DNA of 64,000 nt, taken from IMG/VR virus record IMGVR_UViG_3300036832_000975, positions 1 to 64,000 of that record. One strand, written 5' to 3'. The position numbers and the translations under genes are program-made. The notes under the pieces were generated by a model. That model saw nothing but the letters and a program-made list of their open reading frames with translations. It did no database searches and was not told where the DNA came from. The DNA is from a virus. Position 1 is the stretch's first letter; each line of letters begins with the position of its first letter. This document shows, piece by piece, positions 18,347-27,530 of this stretch.

Positions 18347-20599
18347 ATGCCGTACGAATCACCGCGAGTCTGGGGCGACCCATCGGTCATGTTCGCCGAG
18401 TCCCAGCAACTGGTGGCTCTTGCCGAGGCGTTCATCCAGCAGCTCGAAGCACAGGCCGGTCAGCTTGCAGCGCCCACGATCAATGTGAACTTTCCGGTTG
18501 TCACTACACCCCCAGTGCCGGGGAGCGTGCCGGGTCCGCCTTTGCAGCAGGTGACCTGGACCGTTCCGACTCAGCCTCCGCCGTTCAACGGGTCGGTGGA
18601 TTTATCTGGTATAACCATACCGCCCTTTACTGGTGTTGCGCCGAGTCTGTCGTTCGGCGTCGCGCCGGCGCCGTTCACAGGTACCGTGCCCGATGCGCCG
18701 GTCACCAACCTGGATTTCACCTACCCAACCGTCGCCGTCACGTTGCCAACTCCGCCACCGTTGATGACTCTCGACACGGTGAATTTCCCGACCATCACGG
18801 TCCCCCCTTTCAATGCGAACGTGCCAGCGCTCATCGCCGTGGCGCCCGGACCGTTCAACTACACACCTGGTGCACTCTATACCTCGCAACTTCTGACTGA
18901 TCTCGAAGAAGACCTCGACCTGGCGATTACCACCGGGGAGTACACCTACCTCAACAAGCAGGCCCAGCAGGCACTGTGGGATGCCGGCCGCGAGCGTGAA
19001 TACAGGCAACAAGCCGCGGCGCTGGCTGAGCTGAACAGGATGGAGGTCCTGGGTTACGCGTTTCCTCCAGGGGTGTTCGTCGACGCCAGGATCAAGATAC
19101 AGACTGAGACAAATTATACGTTGGCTGGCTTGTCTCGCGACATCATGACGAAGCAGGCCGAGCTGCAGCTCACCAACATCGTCAAGGCCAGGGAGAACGC
19201 GACTGCCCTAGAAGGACAGCTGATCCAGTACGCCAACCAGAACGCGCAGCGTGCGTTCGAGGCGGCCAAGTATGCGACCGAGGCCGCCATCGCGCTCTAC
19301 AATGCGCAGGTGCAGGCGTACACGGCGTCGCTGGAGGCGTACAAGACTCAGGCGTTGGTTTACGACACCCAGATCAAGGGGCTCCTGGCGCAGATTCAGA
19401 TAACTCAGGCGCAGATCGAGTACGAGAAGACCAAGGCCAGCATCAACACTTCGCTGGTCCAGCAATACGCGACCGAGGTCCAGGCTGCCGAGGCTGTTCT
19501 GCAGATTTACAAGACTCAGGTCGAGATCATCCAGACTCAGGCCAGCGTCGAGAAGATCAAGGTCGACATCTACGGCGCCGAAATCCAGGCGTTCGTCGGT
19601 AAGATCAACGCCTACACGGCCGAGGTCGAAGGCTACAAGGCGAGCATCGAGGCGCAGGCGACGATCGAGCAGGCGTATAAAACTTCAGTGGATGCATATA
19701 CTGCCGAGGTCAACGCGGGCGTGGCGCAGATCAATGCGCGGGTCGCCGTATTTCATAGTCAAGTGGAAGCTTTCCAGGCGCAGCTCTCGGGGTATGACTC
19801 TGCCATCAAAGGAATGATCGGTCAGGCTCAGGCCGCGTCCTTGTTCAACACCGCGACGGCCGAAGTGTTCAAGGCTCAGGTCGCTGCGATGCAGAGCTAC
19901 AACCAGGTGCTGACTTCCCAGTGGGAAGCAATAATGAACGAGCAGGCGCAGATCACCCAAATTGCAGTATCTGCTGCCAAGGCCAACGGAGACCTTTACA
20001 TCTCCGCACGTGGTCTGAGTCTCGATGCTTCCAAGGTGGGGGCCCAGGTTTGCGCCCAGCTGGGCGCCGCAGCTCTTGGCGCGATCAGCTGGCACAACTC
20101 ATCGCAGTGGTCGTCGAACATGCAGTCGAGTGATAGCGATAACAAGAACGATAATGTCAGCGTCAATACCAACACCAGCACCAGCCAAAGCACTAGCGCT
20201 AGCACGAGCAATAACGTCAACCAAAGTAATAATACTAGTTTTAGTAGTAGCGTTAGTACTGCTAACAGCAATACAAATAGCAATAGCAACGTAAACAGTA
20301 ACTCTAATACGAATAGCAATAGCAATAGCAATAGCAATGTTAACAGTAACACGAATGCCAACAGCAACATAAATAGTAACACGAACGCCAACACCAATAG
20401 CAGCAGCAACATTAATAGCAACACGAATGCCAACACTAATAGCAATACGAACGCCAACACCAATAGTAACAGTAACATTAATAGTAACACGAACAGTAAC
20501 AGTAATATCAACAGCAACACGAACGCCAACAGCAACGTCAATAGTGAGATTAACTCAACGTCTAATAACGAAAACCACAACTTCAATACGGCTGAGTAG
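18347..20599 (+). CDS. Long coiled-coil virion protein with Asn-rich low-complexity tail
   Basis: A 750-residue protein in three parts: residues 1-185, Pro/Val/Thr-rich; about 190-585, a very long helical region with heptad-like repeats of the type YxAEVxAYKAxIEAQ; and about 600-745, an extreme low-complexity tail made of NSN, NTN, NAN and NVN triplets encoded by alternating AAY and AGY/ACS codons. A GGAGG ribosome binding site precedes the ATG. The helical middle fits a tail-length or fibre-shaft protein. The Asn-rich tail has no recognised function; it could aggregate, act as a flexible tether or vary in length by slippage. Confidence 0.6.
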   Translation: MPYESPRVWGDPSVMFAESQQLVALAEAFIQQLEAQAGQLAAPTINVNFPVVTTPPVPGSVPGPPLQQVTWTVPTQPPPFNGSVDLSGITIPPFTGVAPSLSFGVAPAPFTGTVPDAPVTNLDFTYPTVAVTLPTPPPLMTLDTVNFPTITVPPFNANVPALIAVAPGPFNYTPGALYTSQLLTDLEEDLDLAITTGEYTYLNKQAQQALWDAGREREYRQQAAALAELNRMEVLGYAFPPGVFVDARIKIQTETNYTLAGLSRDIMTKQAELQLTNIVKARENATALEGQLIQYANQNAQRAFEAAKYATEAAIALYNAQVQAYTASLEAYKTQALVYDTQIKGLLAQIQITQAQIEYEKTKASINTSLVQQYATEVQAAEAVLQIYKTQVEIIQTQASVEKIKVDIYGAEIQAFVGKINAYTAEVEGYKASIEAQATIEQAYKTSVDAYTAEVNAGVAQINARVAVFHSQVEAFQAQLSGYDSAIKGMIGQAQAASLFNTATAEVFKAQVAAMQSYNQVLTSQWEAIMNEQAQITQIAVSAAKANGDLYISARGLSLDASKVGAQVCAQLGAAALGAISWHNSSQWSSNMQSSDSDNKNDNVSVNTNTSTSQSTSASTSNNVNQSNNTSFSSSVSTANSNTNSNSNVNSNSNTNSNSNSNSNVNSNTNANSNINSNTNANTNSSSNINSNTNANTNSNTNANTNSNSNINSNTNSNSNINSNTNANSNVNSEINSTSNNENHNFNTAE
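20146..20590 (+). repeat. Asn-codon low-complexity repeat array
   Basis: About 445 bases of imperfect 6-, 12- and 18-base repeats built from AAY-AGY and AAC-ACG units encode the Asn-rich tail of the protein above. Units such as AATAGTAACACGAACGCC recur several times. Such arrays are prone to replication slippage, so length variation between isolates is expected. Confidence 0.8.
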
Positions 20600-20611
20600 G
20601 AGCAATCTACT

Positions 20612-22969
20612 ATGCCCAACCTTCCTCCTAGTTTTAATCCTGGTTTTTACGCCGAGCACTCCCGGCGGATGGATCGAAAGTACGACATCCTCGCCGAGCA
20701 CTCCGCAGCTGACATGTTGCGGGCTCAGACTGATGCTTCGTCACTGCCGCAATATCGGGAAGCTTTGGGTTTCCATGCGCGCGGGGCGGGCCAGCTTAAT
20801 CTTGAGCAGGCGGCTACCGAGTCTGCACGTCGGTACATGGACCCCGATTGGCTGCGCGGGGCGGCTATCAACATGATTGAAAAAGGGCAGTTACCGGGCT
20901 ACTCCCGCACACCGGGCGCGGGAGCGCCTGAGTCCATGCCCTCCACAGTAGGATCGCCTGCGGGGCCACCTGCGCCGGTACAGTTTCAAACGCTGCCGGA
21001 GCAACCGGGTTATCCATTACAACGATCATCAGCAGTGTCGCCAGCGGGGGCTGCAGGGCCTACAGGACCTACAGGACCTACAGGGCAGCAACTGTCAGAC
21101 CTTACGGACAGTCTGCTGTCGGGGACGCCGATGGAGCAAATGACGCCGGAGCAGCTGGGACCGCAGGGAGCGCAGCCTGCAACACAGGCTGAAACGCAGA
21201 TGGGGCCAACGGCACAGCGAAGGTTGCAGCAGGCGCAAGCGCGACAGGGGCAGCAACCGGCATTACCGTCACTGTTGAGACCGACATCGGTCAGTACGGT
21301 ACGTACGTCAGCAGTGAGACCTCTTTATGCTACAGGTAATTTTGGCTTCCGAAGGGGTATCGCCAACGTTCCTGGCTATGCAGAGGGGGATGCGGATGTT
21401 CTCTTGCGCCATCCACTCTTTGGTGCTCAGCTCGCGCGCGGTGGCGTAGGTGGCGCGCCCGGTGGGCTGCCTTCGGCCCTGCCGCCCGCACCCACGCCCG
21501 GGATAGCGACTGCGCCCGCACCCACGCCCGGGATAGCGACTGCACCCATGCAGCCTGGCTCCTTCCCTGCACCAGACCCCTACTCGCCTGGTGCGCCGAG
21601 GGGCTCCAACTATGATCCAAACGCGACGACCGGCATACCAAATCTTGCGGGAATCTTTGATGCGGCCAGCCGGATGGTCAACCCAGAGAAGTTTAATGAG
21701 GCGCTTCAAAGTTTTCGCCCCTCTGAAAATATCGAGGATCGCCGCGGTGTAGCATCCGGACCTACAAGCCTGGGTCAATACTATACCAATCAAATGGTTG
21801 AAGGTGGCCGTGCACTCATTAACGACATCGGGACAGCGTTATTGGGCAACATGGCCGCTCCCGGCAGTCTAGGAGCAGCGGCTGGCGTTAACAGCCTGCC
21901 AGGCGGTACTCCTGGTATTCTGGGTGGTATTTTTGGTGGTTCTACACCAGCACCCGCAGCACCCGCAGCACCCGCAGCACCCGCAGCACCCGCAGCACCC
22001 GTAGCACCCGCAAATGCTCCATCTCCACAATCGAATTATCGAAAAGGCACTGCCAACGTTAAAGGTAAAAACGGCAAAGCAGGCAAGGCTGGTGGTCCGC
22101 CCAAGGGACTCGAAGCAATGCTACCCATGCTCCTGGCTGCGATGCAAAGGGGTGGCGGTGGTCCACCAGCAGGGGCGCCACCCGCGCCTCCTGGCGCAGG
22201 TCCAGGTCTCAAGAAGGGCTCCGCCAACGTCAAAGGGGGCAAATCGAAATCAAGCAAGAGCAACCAGCCTGAGGGGCTCGAAGCGCTTCTGTCGGCGCTC
22301 GGGGCCGGGGCCAGAGGCGCGGATGGCGCCGCCGGCCCGCAGGCAGCGGATGCTCTTCCTATGCCCATGGCACCGGGCGTCGCCGCGCCCTTCGCCCGCG
22401 GCACACCCCAGGTACGAGGGTACGCGGTAGGTGGCGAGATAATACCTGAACGCCCTGATACGGGTCCCGGTTCTTTGCCGGTTCTACCAGCTAATCCAAT
22501 CCCTACAGCACCTGGCAACTCATTCTTTCTGGGGCAAGGAGGAAGTGGGGTCGCACCAGTACCACGGAATTTAGATCCTGGTTTATCGCAACCACTGGGA
22601 ACGTCACCTTTCAGCGGCAATCCGAACGCAGAACCTCGTAAGCTTGCCAGGGGCACATCCGGTGTACGAGGGTACGCGGGAGGTATGCCGGATGTGCCGC
22701 TGACCCGACCATTGCCGCCGCTGATGTCAATGGCTGCTTTTGCCAGGGGTACGCCCAGTGTGCAGCCAAGATCCAATTACCCGTTCGGCGCCGGTTATCT
22801 GTTCGGTCAGACCGCGGTACCGGGACAAGGCTCCGGGACGACCGACACGGTGCCGGCGATGCTGGCACCACATGAGGCAGTGCTCAACCGGGCCGCTGCC
22901 GATATGCTGGGCAGGGGCCTGATCTCGGCGCTGAATGCTCGGGGGGTCAAGCAAATGGGGATGCGCTAG
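20612..22969 (+). CDS. Tape-measure-like / tail protein with repeated RGTxxVxGYAxG motif
   Basis: A 785-residue Pro/Ala/Gly-rich protein. It carries at least five variants of one motif: RRGIANVPGYAEG, YRKGTANVKG, LKKGSANVKGG, FARGTPQVRGYAVGG and LARGTSGVRGYAGGM, with a partial sixth (FARGTPSV). The C-terminus contains GTTDTVPAMLAPHEAVLNRAAADML. The pattern 'DTVPAMLtPgE.V.N' is characteristic of the end of many phage tape-measure and tail proteins. GPTGPTGPTG collagen-like and PAAPAAPAA repeats also occur. The ATG has a good GGAG site. It ends the left late operon, converging on the primase-helicase gene with overlapping stops. Confidence 0.6.
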   Translation: MPNLPPSFNPGFYAEHSRRMDRKYDILAEHSAADMLRAQTDASSLPQYREALGFHARGAGQLNLEQAATESARRYMDPDWLRGAAINMIEKGQLPGYSRTPGAGAPESMPSTVGSPAGPPAPVQFQTLPEQPGYPLQRSSAVSPAGAAGPTGPTGPTGQQLSDLTDSLLSGTPMEQMTPEQLGPQGAQPATQAETQMGPTAQRRLQQAQARQGQQPALPSLLRPTSVSTVRTSAVRPLYATGNFGFRRGIANVPGYAEGDADVLLRHPLFGAQLARGGVGGAPGGLPSALPPAPTPGIATAPAPTPGIATAPMQPGSFPAPDPYSPGAPRGSNYDPNATTGIPNLAGIFDAASRMVNPEKFNEALQSFRPSENIEDRRGVASGPTSLGQYYTNQMVEGGRALINDIGTALLGNMAAPGSLGAAAGVNSLPGGTPGILGGIFGGSTPAPAAPAAPAAPAAPAAPVAPANAPSPQSNYRKGTANVKGKNGKAGKAGGPPKGLEAMLPMLLAAMQRGGGGPPAGAPPAPPGAGPGLKKGSANVKGGKSKSSKSNQPEGLEALLSALGAGARGADGAAGPQAADALPMPMAPGVAAPFARGTPQVRGYAVGGEIIPERPDTGPGSLPVLPANPIPTAPGNSFFLGQGGSGVAPVPRNLDPGLSQPLGTSPFSGNPNAEPRKLARGTSGVRGYAGGMPDVPLTRPLPPLMSMAAFARGTPSVQPRSNYPFGAGYLFGQTAVPGQGSGTTDTVPAMLAPHEAVLNRAAADMLGRGLISALNARGVKQMGMR
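21480..21546 (+). repeat. 30-base tandem duplication inside the tape-measure-like gene
   Basis: The unit GCACCCACGCCCGGGATAGC plus flanking bases is present twice in direct succession and encodes APTPGIATAP twice. A second, 9-base array (GCACCCGCA units, about 21955-22010) encodes the AAPAAP stretch. Both are in frame, so they alter length only. Confidence 0.85.
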
Positions 22970-25875
22970 CGCTTCGTGAACTCAACGATCTTGTTGTCGG
23001 GATCAGGTGCATTCGGCACGGCGACCGGTGACACCGCCTTTACCGCAATTACGAAGCAGGGAATCGGGCTGCTATAGGTTCCTTTCTCTGCTCGCATGCG
23101 CTTCTTTACTGACGTGATCGTAACAAGCCCGGTCATCACAAGATGGTTTAATATGCCACCATAATCATGACGATGCTCGTTGCAGTAACTTCTGAACGGC
23201 CCAGTGCGTACGTATATCTCTGCTCTGGGTATTTCGTACCGTGCCTTGAATTCGATATGCGCTGGTGCGTATAATATTTCGGGCTCGTTCCTGGTGTTCT
23301 TGTCAATACGGCACATGTTCGGATTGATCGCTTCCAGGTACTCACTGAGAATGGTCTCTGGCGTCACGTGCTCACGTTCGAGTTTAGCTGCACTTCGCAT
23401 GGCGGGCACCTGCACGTTGACCAACCAATCCCACATGGCCTTGTAGCTGAACGGAAAATATCCCAGCTTGTTGCCTAGCTTGATCCCCAATAAGGCGGTG
23501 GCACAGGCGGCAGTCATGAAGCGCTCTTCTTGACCGGCGTTGATAGCGGCTTCGAACTGCCGCTGGATTTCGAGGAACTTTTCGCTGATCGCTTTGGTAT
23601 GCGGCAAGCAACGACGTAGAAAATCTTCGCCGATCCAGCCGTAGTTCTTGAGAAGAAGACGCATGGCGGCGTCTGCTTCTATCTTTGTGCGAGTCGTGTT
23701 TCTATCCACATTGATTTCGAAGACGCGCATGATGCCGGCCTGACCGCCAGCACTATCGGCGTTGACCATCTGCACCAGCGACCTGTTGCTGGTGCAGATG
23801 GTCAGGTTCGACTTGTACCCGCCACGAGGATCACGGAAATCGCGGTTGCTTTTCAGGCTCCTGTATGATCCGGGCTGGCTGGCTGAGAGAGCGATCTCGT
23901 GCGCCACATCTGGTTCGAACCGGGTGATCTCGTCGCACATGAACGGCACGTTGCGAAGGATCGCGCCGTGCTCCTGACGGGCCTTATCCGTGCTGTTGGA
24001 TCGCAGGCCACTAATACAGTAAAGTTCAGGATGGCCCCATAAGCTAGCAGCGAAATATAAACCCGAGGTTTTTGACGAGCCGGTGTCTCCGGTCAGACAA
24101 ATCAACATACCGTGTAGATTCGAGTACTTGAAAAAAGGAGTTGCCAGCGATGCGCCAAGAATGAATTGTTGGGCCATATATTCTGGAGCGTCGTAGAAAT
24201 TCATGAGCGCGATCTGTTGATGCAGATCACCCATGCGGTTCATGCCATCAGGTTGTGTATTCTTCGTCATTATGCATGGCACTACCGAGCCATCCACAAT
24301 CGAGATTTTTCGACCGTGTAGAATGAACCACTCCTGGGTTCCAAGCTGCAATGGTTTTTCGATACCCTTTGCTTCTTGAAGAGTAGCTTCCCACCCGAGG
24401 TAATCGTATTGAGTGAGCGAGTCTTGGTACCTGTGCAGTTCTTTGAGATAAGCTTGCATAAATACTTGCATTTGCTTGAGCTGTTTTGGAAGGACAATGA
24501 TGTCCTTATTACGTAATGACGCTGCAATAGTCTTGATCTCCAGCTCAGCATTCAGGATTTCGAATGTTTTCCATCCTTCGCGTGGAGTCTTATGGCACCA
24601 ACGTGAGAGACAGTTTTCGTTGGAGGTTGCCTTGATCCAATGTACGGGGAATATCGGGTATTCGTAAACCAGACCTTTTTTCTTTTCTACGACTCCGTAG
24701 GTCATGTCCAGTGTGTAAGGTTTCGGCGGAGGGCATGGCGGCGTTGGTACCTCGTTTTGATATACCGGTGAAAGCACGGGCGCCTCCGGCGCGTGCGTCT
24801 TCTCATAGACCACGTTGGCTATGAGAACCGGGTTCTTCGCCAGGTCTCGGTACGGGCAGCGTTCGCAGATCGCCGGATCGCCGCTGTTGTGATCGATCTT
24901 CTCGCACCCTGGTGGTGGCAGGGTCCAGGCGTCGAGCTTCTCTTGAGTCTCCTCTATGGTATAGTCCGGGTAGCCGCTGGACCACTCCTGAACTTTGGCT
25001 GGGCCCTCGTCACAGTATTTTATCGTGCCGATGCCGACGTGCCATTGCGGCTCGGTGATGTTCCCCTGGCTGTCACGGAACGTGCGCATGTGCTCGCAGA
25101 CGTCAGCGACCTCGTCAGCCGGCGGGCGGCGGCCGTCCCAGGCGACGGAGAGTTCGGGGCTCGCATCCCCATTGGTGCGGGTTGCGTTCTTGCCGGGGCG
25201 GCTCGGGGTGTAGTCCTTGGTCAGCCAATCGAGCTGAGCCAGGAAGTCACCCATGGGGGTCACTGCACCCTCGGCGATGAGTCCAACCTGACGTGGGTGA
25301 TCCCGGTCCTTAAGGTTGAGCGTGCCGGGAACGCGCAGTACGCTGCTCTGATCGGTCGTTCGCATCGGGTCGACGTATAATTCGTGATGCCGGGCCAACC
25401 AAAAGAGTCGCGCCGCAGGCTCTTTCCAAGCCACGGACTCGATCGATGTGTCGATGATCCAGTGGACATGGATACCGTATCCTGAGTTCACCACGAACGG
25501 CGCCGGCAGGCAGGTCTCGAATAAAAATTTTTCTAGTGCATCAAGAACGTCACTCTGGGTAGCGTAGTGGTCCTTCGGGCCACCCGAGTCGATATCAAAA
25601 AAGAAGTCGCGAGCTTCACGCATGTTTTCGTGTGTTCGGAAAGTCTGGTGCTTCCCAGTCTTCGGATTCAGCTCGCGCACGCGCTTTAGCGCGTGTGGTG
25701 CAAAATATAAATCCTTGGATTGCTTCTTAGTTAAGATATAAGCTATGGCATCATCGATGGTTTCGCATCCTCGATGTGCCATGACCTCGTCGCCGTTGGG
25801 CTTCACCCACGGAGTGGCAATGCAGTAGGGACCGCGCTCCGGCCATACCATACTCAAGAATTTGCGCGTGTTCAT
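22966..25875 (-). CDS. Primase-helicase (archaeo-eukaryotic primase plus P-loop helicase domain)
   Basis: A 969-residue replication protein. The N-terminal primase shows the three archaeo-eukaryotic primase motifs: FFFDIDSGG with D94 and D96, SGYGIHVHW (131-139) and RVPGTLNLKD (181-190). Cys residues at 324, 337 and 340 (CERC) may bind metal. The C-terminal half has a Walker A motif GDTGSSKT (596-603) and a Walker B FMCDEI (645-650), resembling DUF927-type helicase domains attached to phage primases. It would make primers and unwind DNA at the fork. It is the last gene of the leftward early operon; its start overlaps the stop of the gene upstream (ATGA). Confidence 0.85.
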   Translation of the reverse strand: MNTRKFLSMVWPERGPYCIATPWVKPNGDEVMAHRGCETIDDAIAYILTKKQSKDLYFAPHALKRVRELNPKTGKHQTFRTHENMREARDFFFDIDSGGPKDHYATQSDVLDALEKFLFETCLPAPFVVNSGYGIHVHWIIDTSIESVAWKEPAARLFWLARHHELYVDPMRTTDQSSVLRVPGTLNLKDRDHPRQVGLIAEGAVTPMGDFLAQLDWLTKDYTPSRPGKNATRTNGDASPELSVAWDGRRPPADEVADVCEHMRTFRDSQGNITEPQWHVGIGTIKYCDEGPAKVQEWSSGYPDYTIEETQEKLDAWTLPPPGCEKIDHNSGDPAICERCPYRDLAKNPVLIANVVYEKTHAPEAPVLSPVYQNEVPTPPCPPPKPYTLDMTYGVVEKKKGLVYEYPIFPVHWIKATSNENCLSRWCHKTPREGWKTFEILNAELEIKTIAASLRNKDIIVLPKQLKQMQVFMQAYLKELHRYQDSLTQYDYLGWEATLQEAKGIEKPLQLGTQEWFILHGRKISIVDGSVVPCIMTKNTQPDGMNRMGDLHQQIALMNFYDAPEYMAQQFILGASLATPFFKYSNLHGMLICLTGDTGSSKTSGLYFAASLWGHPELYCISGLRSNSTDKARQEHGAILRNVPFMCDEITRFEPDVAHEIALSASQPGSYRSLKSNRDFRDPRGGYKSNLTICTSNRSLVQMVNADSAGGQAGIMRVFEINVDRNTTRTKIEADAAMRLLLKNYGWIGEDFLRRCLPHTKAISEKFLEIQRQFEAAINAGQEERFMTAACATALLGIKLGNKLGYFPFSYKAMWDWLVNVQVPAMRSAAKLEREHVTPETILSEYLEAINPNMCRIDKNTRNEPEILYAPAHIEFKARYEIPRAEIYVRTGPFRSYCNEHRHDYGGILNHLVMTGLVTITSVKKRMRAEKGTYSSPIPCFVIAVKAVSPVAVPNAPDPDNKIVEFTKR

Positions 25876-26195
25876 GAGTCACGCTCCTGCAGTATAGCTT
25901 TGAAAAGCATAAGATATACGATGAGGTCGTCGGCCCGACCTGCGAGACTTTCCATGCGCGTGCGAGTCTTACCGGCGAGGACATCGGCGCAATATTGCGT
26001 GATGGCGTCATAGTGCTTGCTAGCATAGACCGCCCAGATGACCTCCATTGGCAGGCCCAGACGCTCGCCGTTGCGTTTGAAGTTCTCCAGGCGATCATGA
26101 TCGCCAGCGTATTCTCCGCCCTTTTTCTTGCCAAGCTCGGTGATGGTTTCCCAGGTCTGGGTGACGAGCTTGTCATAAGTACTCTGGTCAATCAT
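25872..26195 (-). CDS. Conserved small phage protein, possible nucleotide-metabolism accessory
   Basis: A 107-residue, mostly helical protein. The pattern KGGEYAGDHDRLENFKRNGERLG ... GRADDLIVYLMLFKAILQE (cited in parts) is shared with a family of small phage proteins related to MazG-like or DUF1599-type nucleotide-associated proteins, in which a K-x-x-E-Y-x-x-x-x-D-R-L-x-N-F block is typical. Catalytic function is not established for the family. It overlaps the primase-helicase start and follows a hairpin and the SSB-like gene, so it belongs to the replication operon. Confidence 0.55.
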   Translation of the reverse strand: MIDQSTYDKLVTQTWETITELGKKKGGEYAGDHDRLENFKRNGERLGLPMEVIWAVYASKHYDAITQYCADVLAGKTRTRMESLAGRADDLIVYLMLFKAILQERDS

Positions 26196-26239
26196 GATGA
26201 AATCACCCTTATCTTCTAGAGGGATGCTGAAGACTACAA

Positions 26240-26270
26240 CACCCCCCGCTCGTATGAAGAGCGGAGGGTG
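26240..26270 (-). terminator. Hairpin between the SSB-like gene and the next gene
   Basis: On the minus strand CACCC-CCGCTC pairs with GAGCGG-GGGTG around a 6-7 base loop. It is followed by TTGTAGTC, not a clean T tract, so it is a weak terminator, an attenuator or a processing site. The 113-base gap between the two genes holds nothing else I can identify. Confidence 0.45.
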
Positions 26271-26308
26271 CGGAAATCCGAAGAGACCGAAGGCTAACGC
26301 GTCAAGAG

Positions 26309-27427
26309 TCAGTCGTCATCCCAGTCCTTGAGAATATTGTCGACTGGTAGTGGGGCAGGAGCAGGAGCCCGGCCTGCCGCAATCGCAACAGCGGGCTCTT
26401 CTTCATCATCGTCTTCCAGCACGGCAGCCCTGCGCGCTGAGGCGGCGGCAGTAGCAGCGTCGATCTTCTTCTGAGCTGCTGTCTTGGCCTTCCCCCCCGC
26501 TGGAGGAGACGGCGTGGCAGCAGGTGCTGGCGTAGGCGCTGGTGCCGGCGTAGCTGGCTTCGCTGTGGGCTGCTGCAGGATCACCTCCTCGTCATCGTCA
26601 GCCTCGTCTTCCTCGGTGATACCCGGCGGGCGCGCGCCGGCATTACCGAAGCCGGTGAAGTCGGTCTTGAGCAGATCGTCGAGGTTGCCCGACGCGGCGA
26701 TTTCCGCGCACGTTGCTGCCTCCTCTTCGCTCAACCACCGGCCGGGGGAGAACCACAGCTTCGGGTAGCTTTTGGTGTTGTCGAACCGGAGCTTCGTGGT
26801 CAGGCTGTAGGTGAACGGCACCGATTTCGACTTGAGAAAATTGAGGTAGTTCGTGAACGCGAACATGCCTTTGGCTTGAGCTTCTTTGTTCAGGCCGTCG
26901 AAGTCGGAGGTCTGTGGAATCTTCAGGCGAAGAAGCGGCGCCGCGCCCAGATCGCGGCTCTTCGGGACGATCGCCAGGTTACGGTGCACGGCGCACGCCG
27001 CGGCCGCCTTTCCCTGGTCGGTCTGTCGCGAGCCTTTGACGGCTTGCGGACAGACGTTGCACTTTTCGGACTGGCGTGCCGTCGAGCTCGGGCTCGATGT
27101 GATCCCGTCGTTGGACCAGCAGTCCGGCGCGCTCTCCTGATTCGGATCGTAAGCACGTCCGCCGTAGTAGGCGCGCCCGCGATTCTCATTGTAGGCGATG
27201 ATCACGATGTCCAAGGTCTGGATCAGCTCCTCCTCACCATCGGCATTGGTTCGCATCAGCGGTCGCTTGGAGCCGTCGATGTTGATCGTCCAGACCTTGC
27301 CAGGGAACGTCAAGGTATTGACCTGACCACGAGTCACGATGTTGCTGGTGCCGGCCGCTTGGGCTTCTTTGACGTGTGCCGGCGTCTGGGCCGGATCGAA
27401 GATTGCCATAGGGTTGTTATTGACCAT
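26309..27427 (-). CDS. SSB-like / DNA-binding replication protein with acidic DWDDD tail
   Basis: A 372-residue protein; I chose the ATG at 27427, preceded by AAAGGA. A GTG-initiated extension to 27526 would run through the regulatory palindrome. The N-terminal two thirds hold a mixed alpha/beta region with four Cys (CWS..., CNVCPQ..., CAVH) that could bind zinc, then a Pro/Ala/acidic linker. The protein ends NILKDWDDD. An ordered N-terminal domain, flexible linker and acidic C-terminal tip is the architecture of phage single-stranded DNA-binding proteins, whose tips recruit replication enzymes. The same DWDDD tip is found on the protein at 33347-33823. OB-fold homology cannot be shown by eye. 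Confidence 0.6.
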   Translation of the reverse strand: MVNNNPMAIFDPAQTPAHVKEAQAAGTSNIVTRGQVNTLTFPGKVWTINIDGSKRPLMRTNADGEEELIQTLDIVIIAYNENRGRAYYGGRAYDPNQESAPDCWSNDGITSSPSSTARQSEKCNVCPQAVKGSRQTDQGKAAAACAVHRNLAIVPKSRDLGAAPLLRLKIPQTSDFDGLNKEAQAKGMFAFTNYLNFLKSKSVPFTYSLTTKLRFDNTKSYPKLWFSPGRWLSEEEAATCAEIAASGNLDDLLKTDFTGFGNAGARPPGITEEDEADDDEEVILQQPTAKPATPAPAPTPAPAATPSPPAGGKAKTAAQKKIDAATAAASARRAAVLEDDDEEEPAVAIAAGRAPAPAPLPVDNILKDWDDD

Positions 27428-27506
27428 GTTGAGCGTGTCCTTTATTGTTTGTGGTGCTTGTTCCAAAGTTGGATCGGGGTCCTGGTCGGAACAGGTCCAG
27501 GACCCA

Positions 27507-27527
27507 GGTGTTACATTTTGTAACACT
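27507..27527. promoter_or_regulatory. Copy of the dispersed 21-bp palindrome
   Basis: Arms GGTGTTACA and TGTAACAC(T) around TTT; one arm base differs from the perfect copies. It lies between the stop of the gene at 27531 and the start of the SSB-like gene. On the plus strand it is followed by six T, so in that direction it could also terminate transcription. Confidence 0.7.
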
Positions 27528-27530
27528 TTT

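Noticed and set aside
19996-20619. Minus-strand frame of about 200 residues full of Leu/Val that looks like a multi-span membrane protein
   Set aside because: It is the antisense of the Asn-codon repeat array; the hydrophobicity follows mechanically from AAY/AGY repeats and there is no ribosome binding site.
21480-22010. CRISPR-like direct repeats
   Set aside because: The repeats are contiguous, in frame and without spacers; they are coding tandem duplications.
24793-25380. Plus-strand 195-codon frame within the primase-helicase gene
   Set aside because: The minus frame contains the primase motifs; the plus frame has no binding site or recognisable domain.
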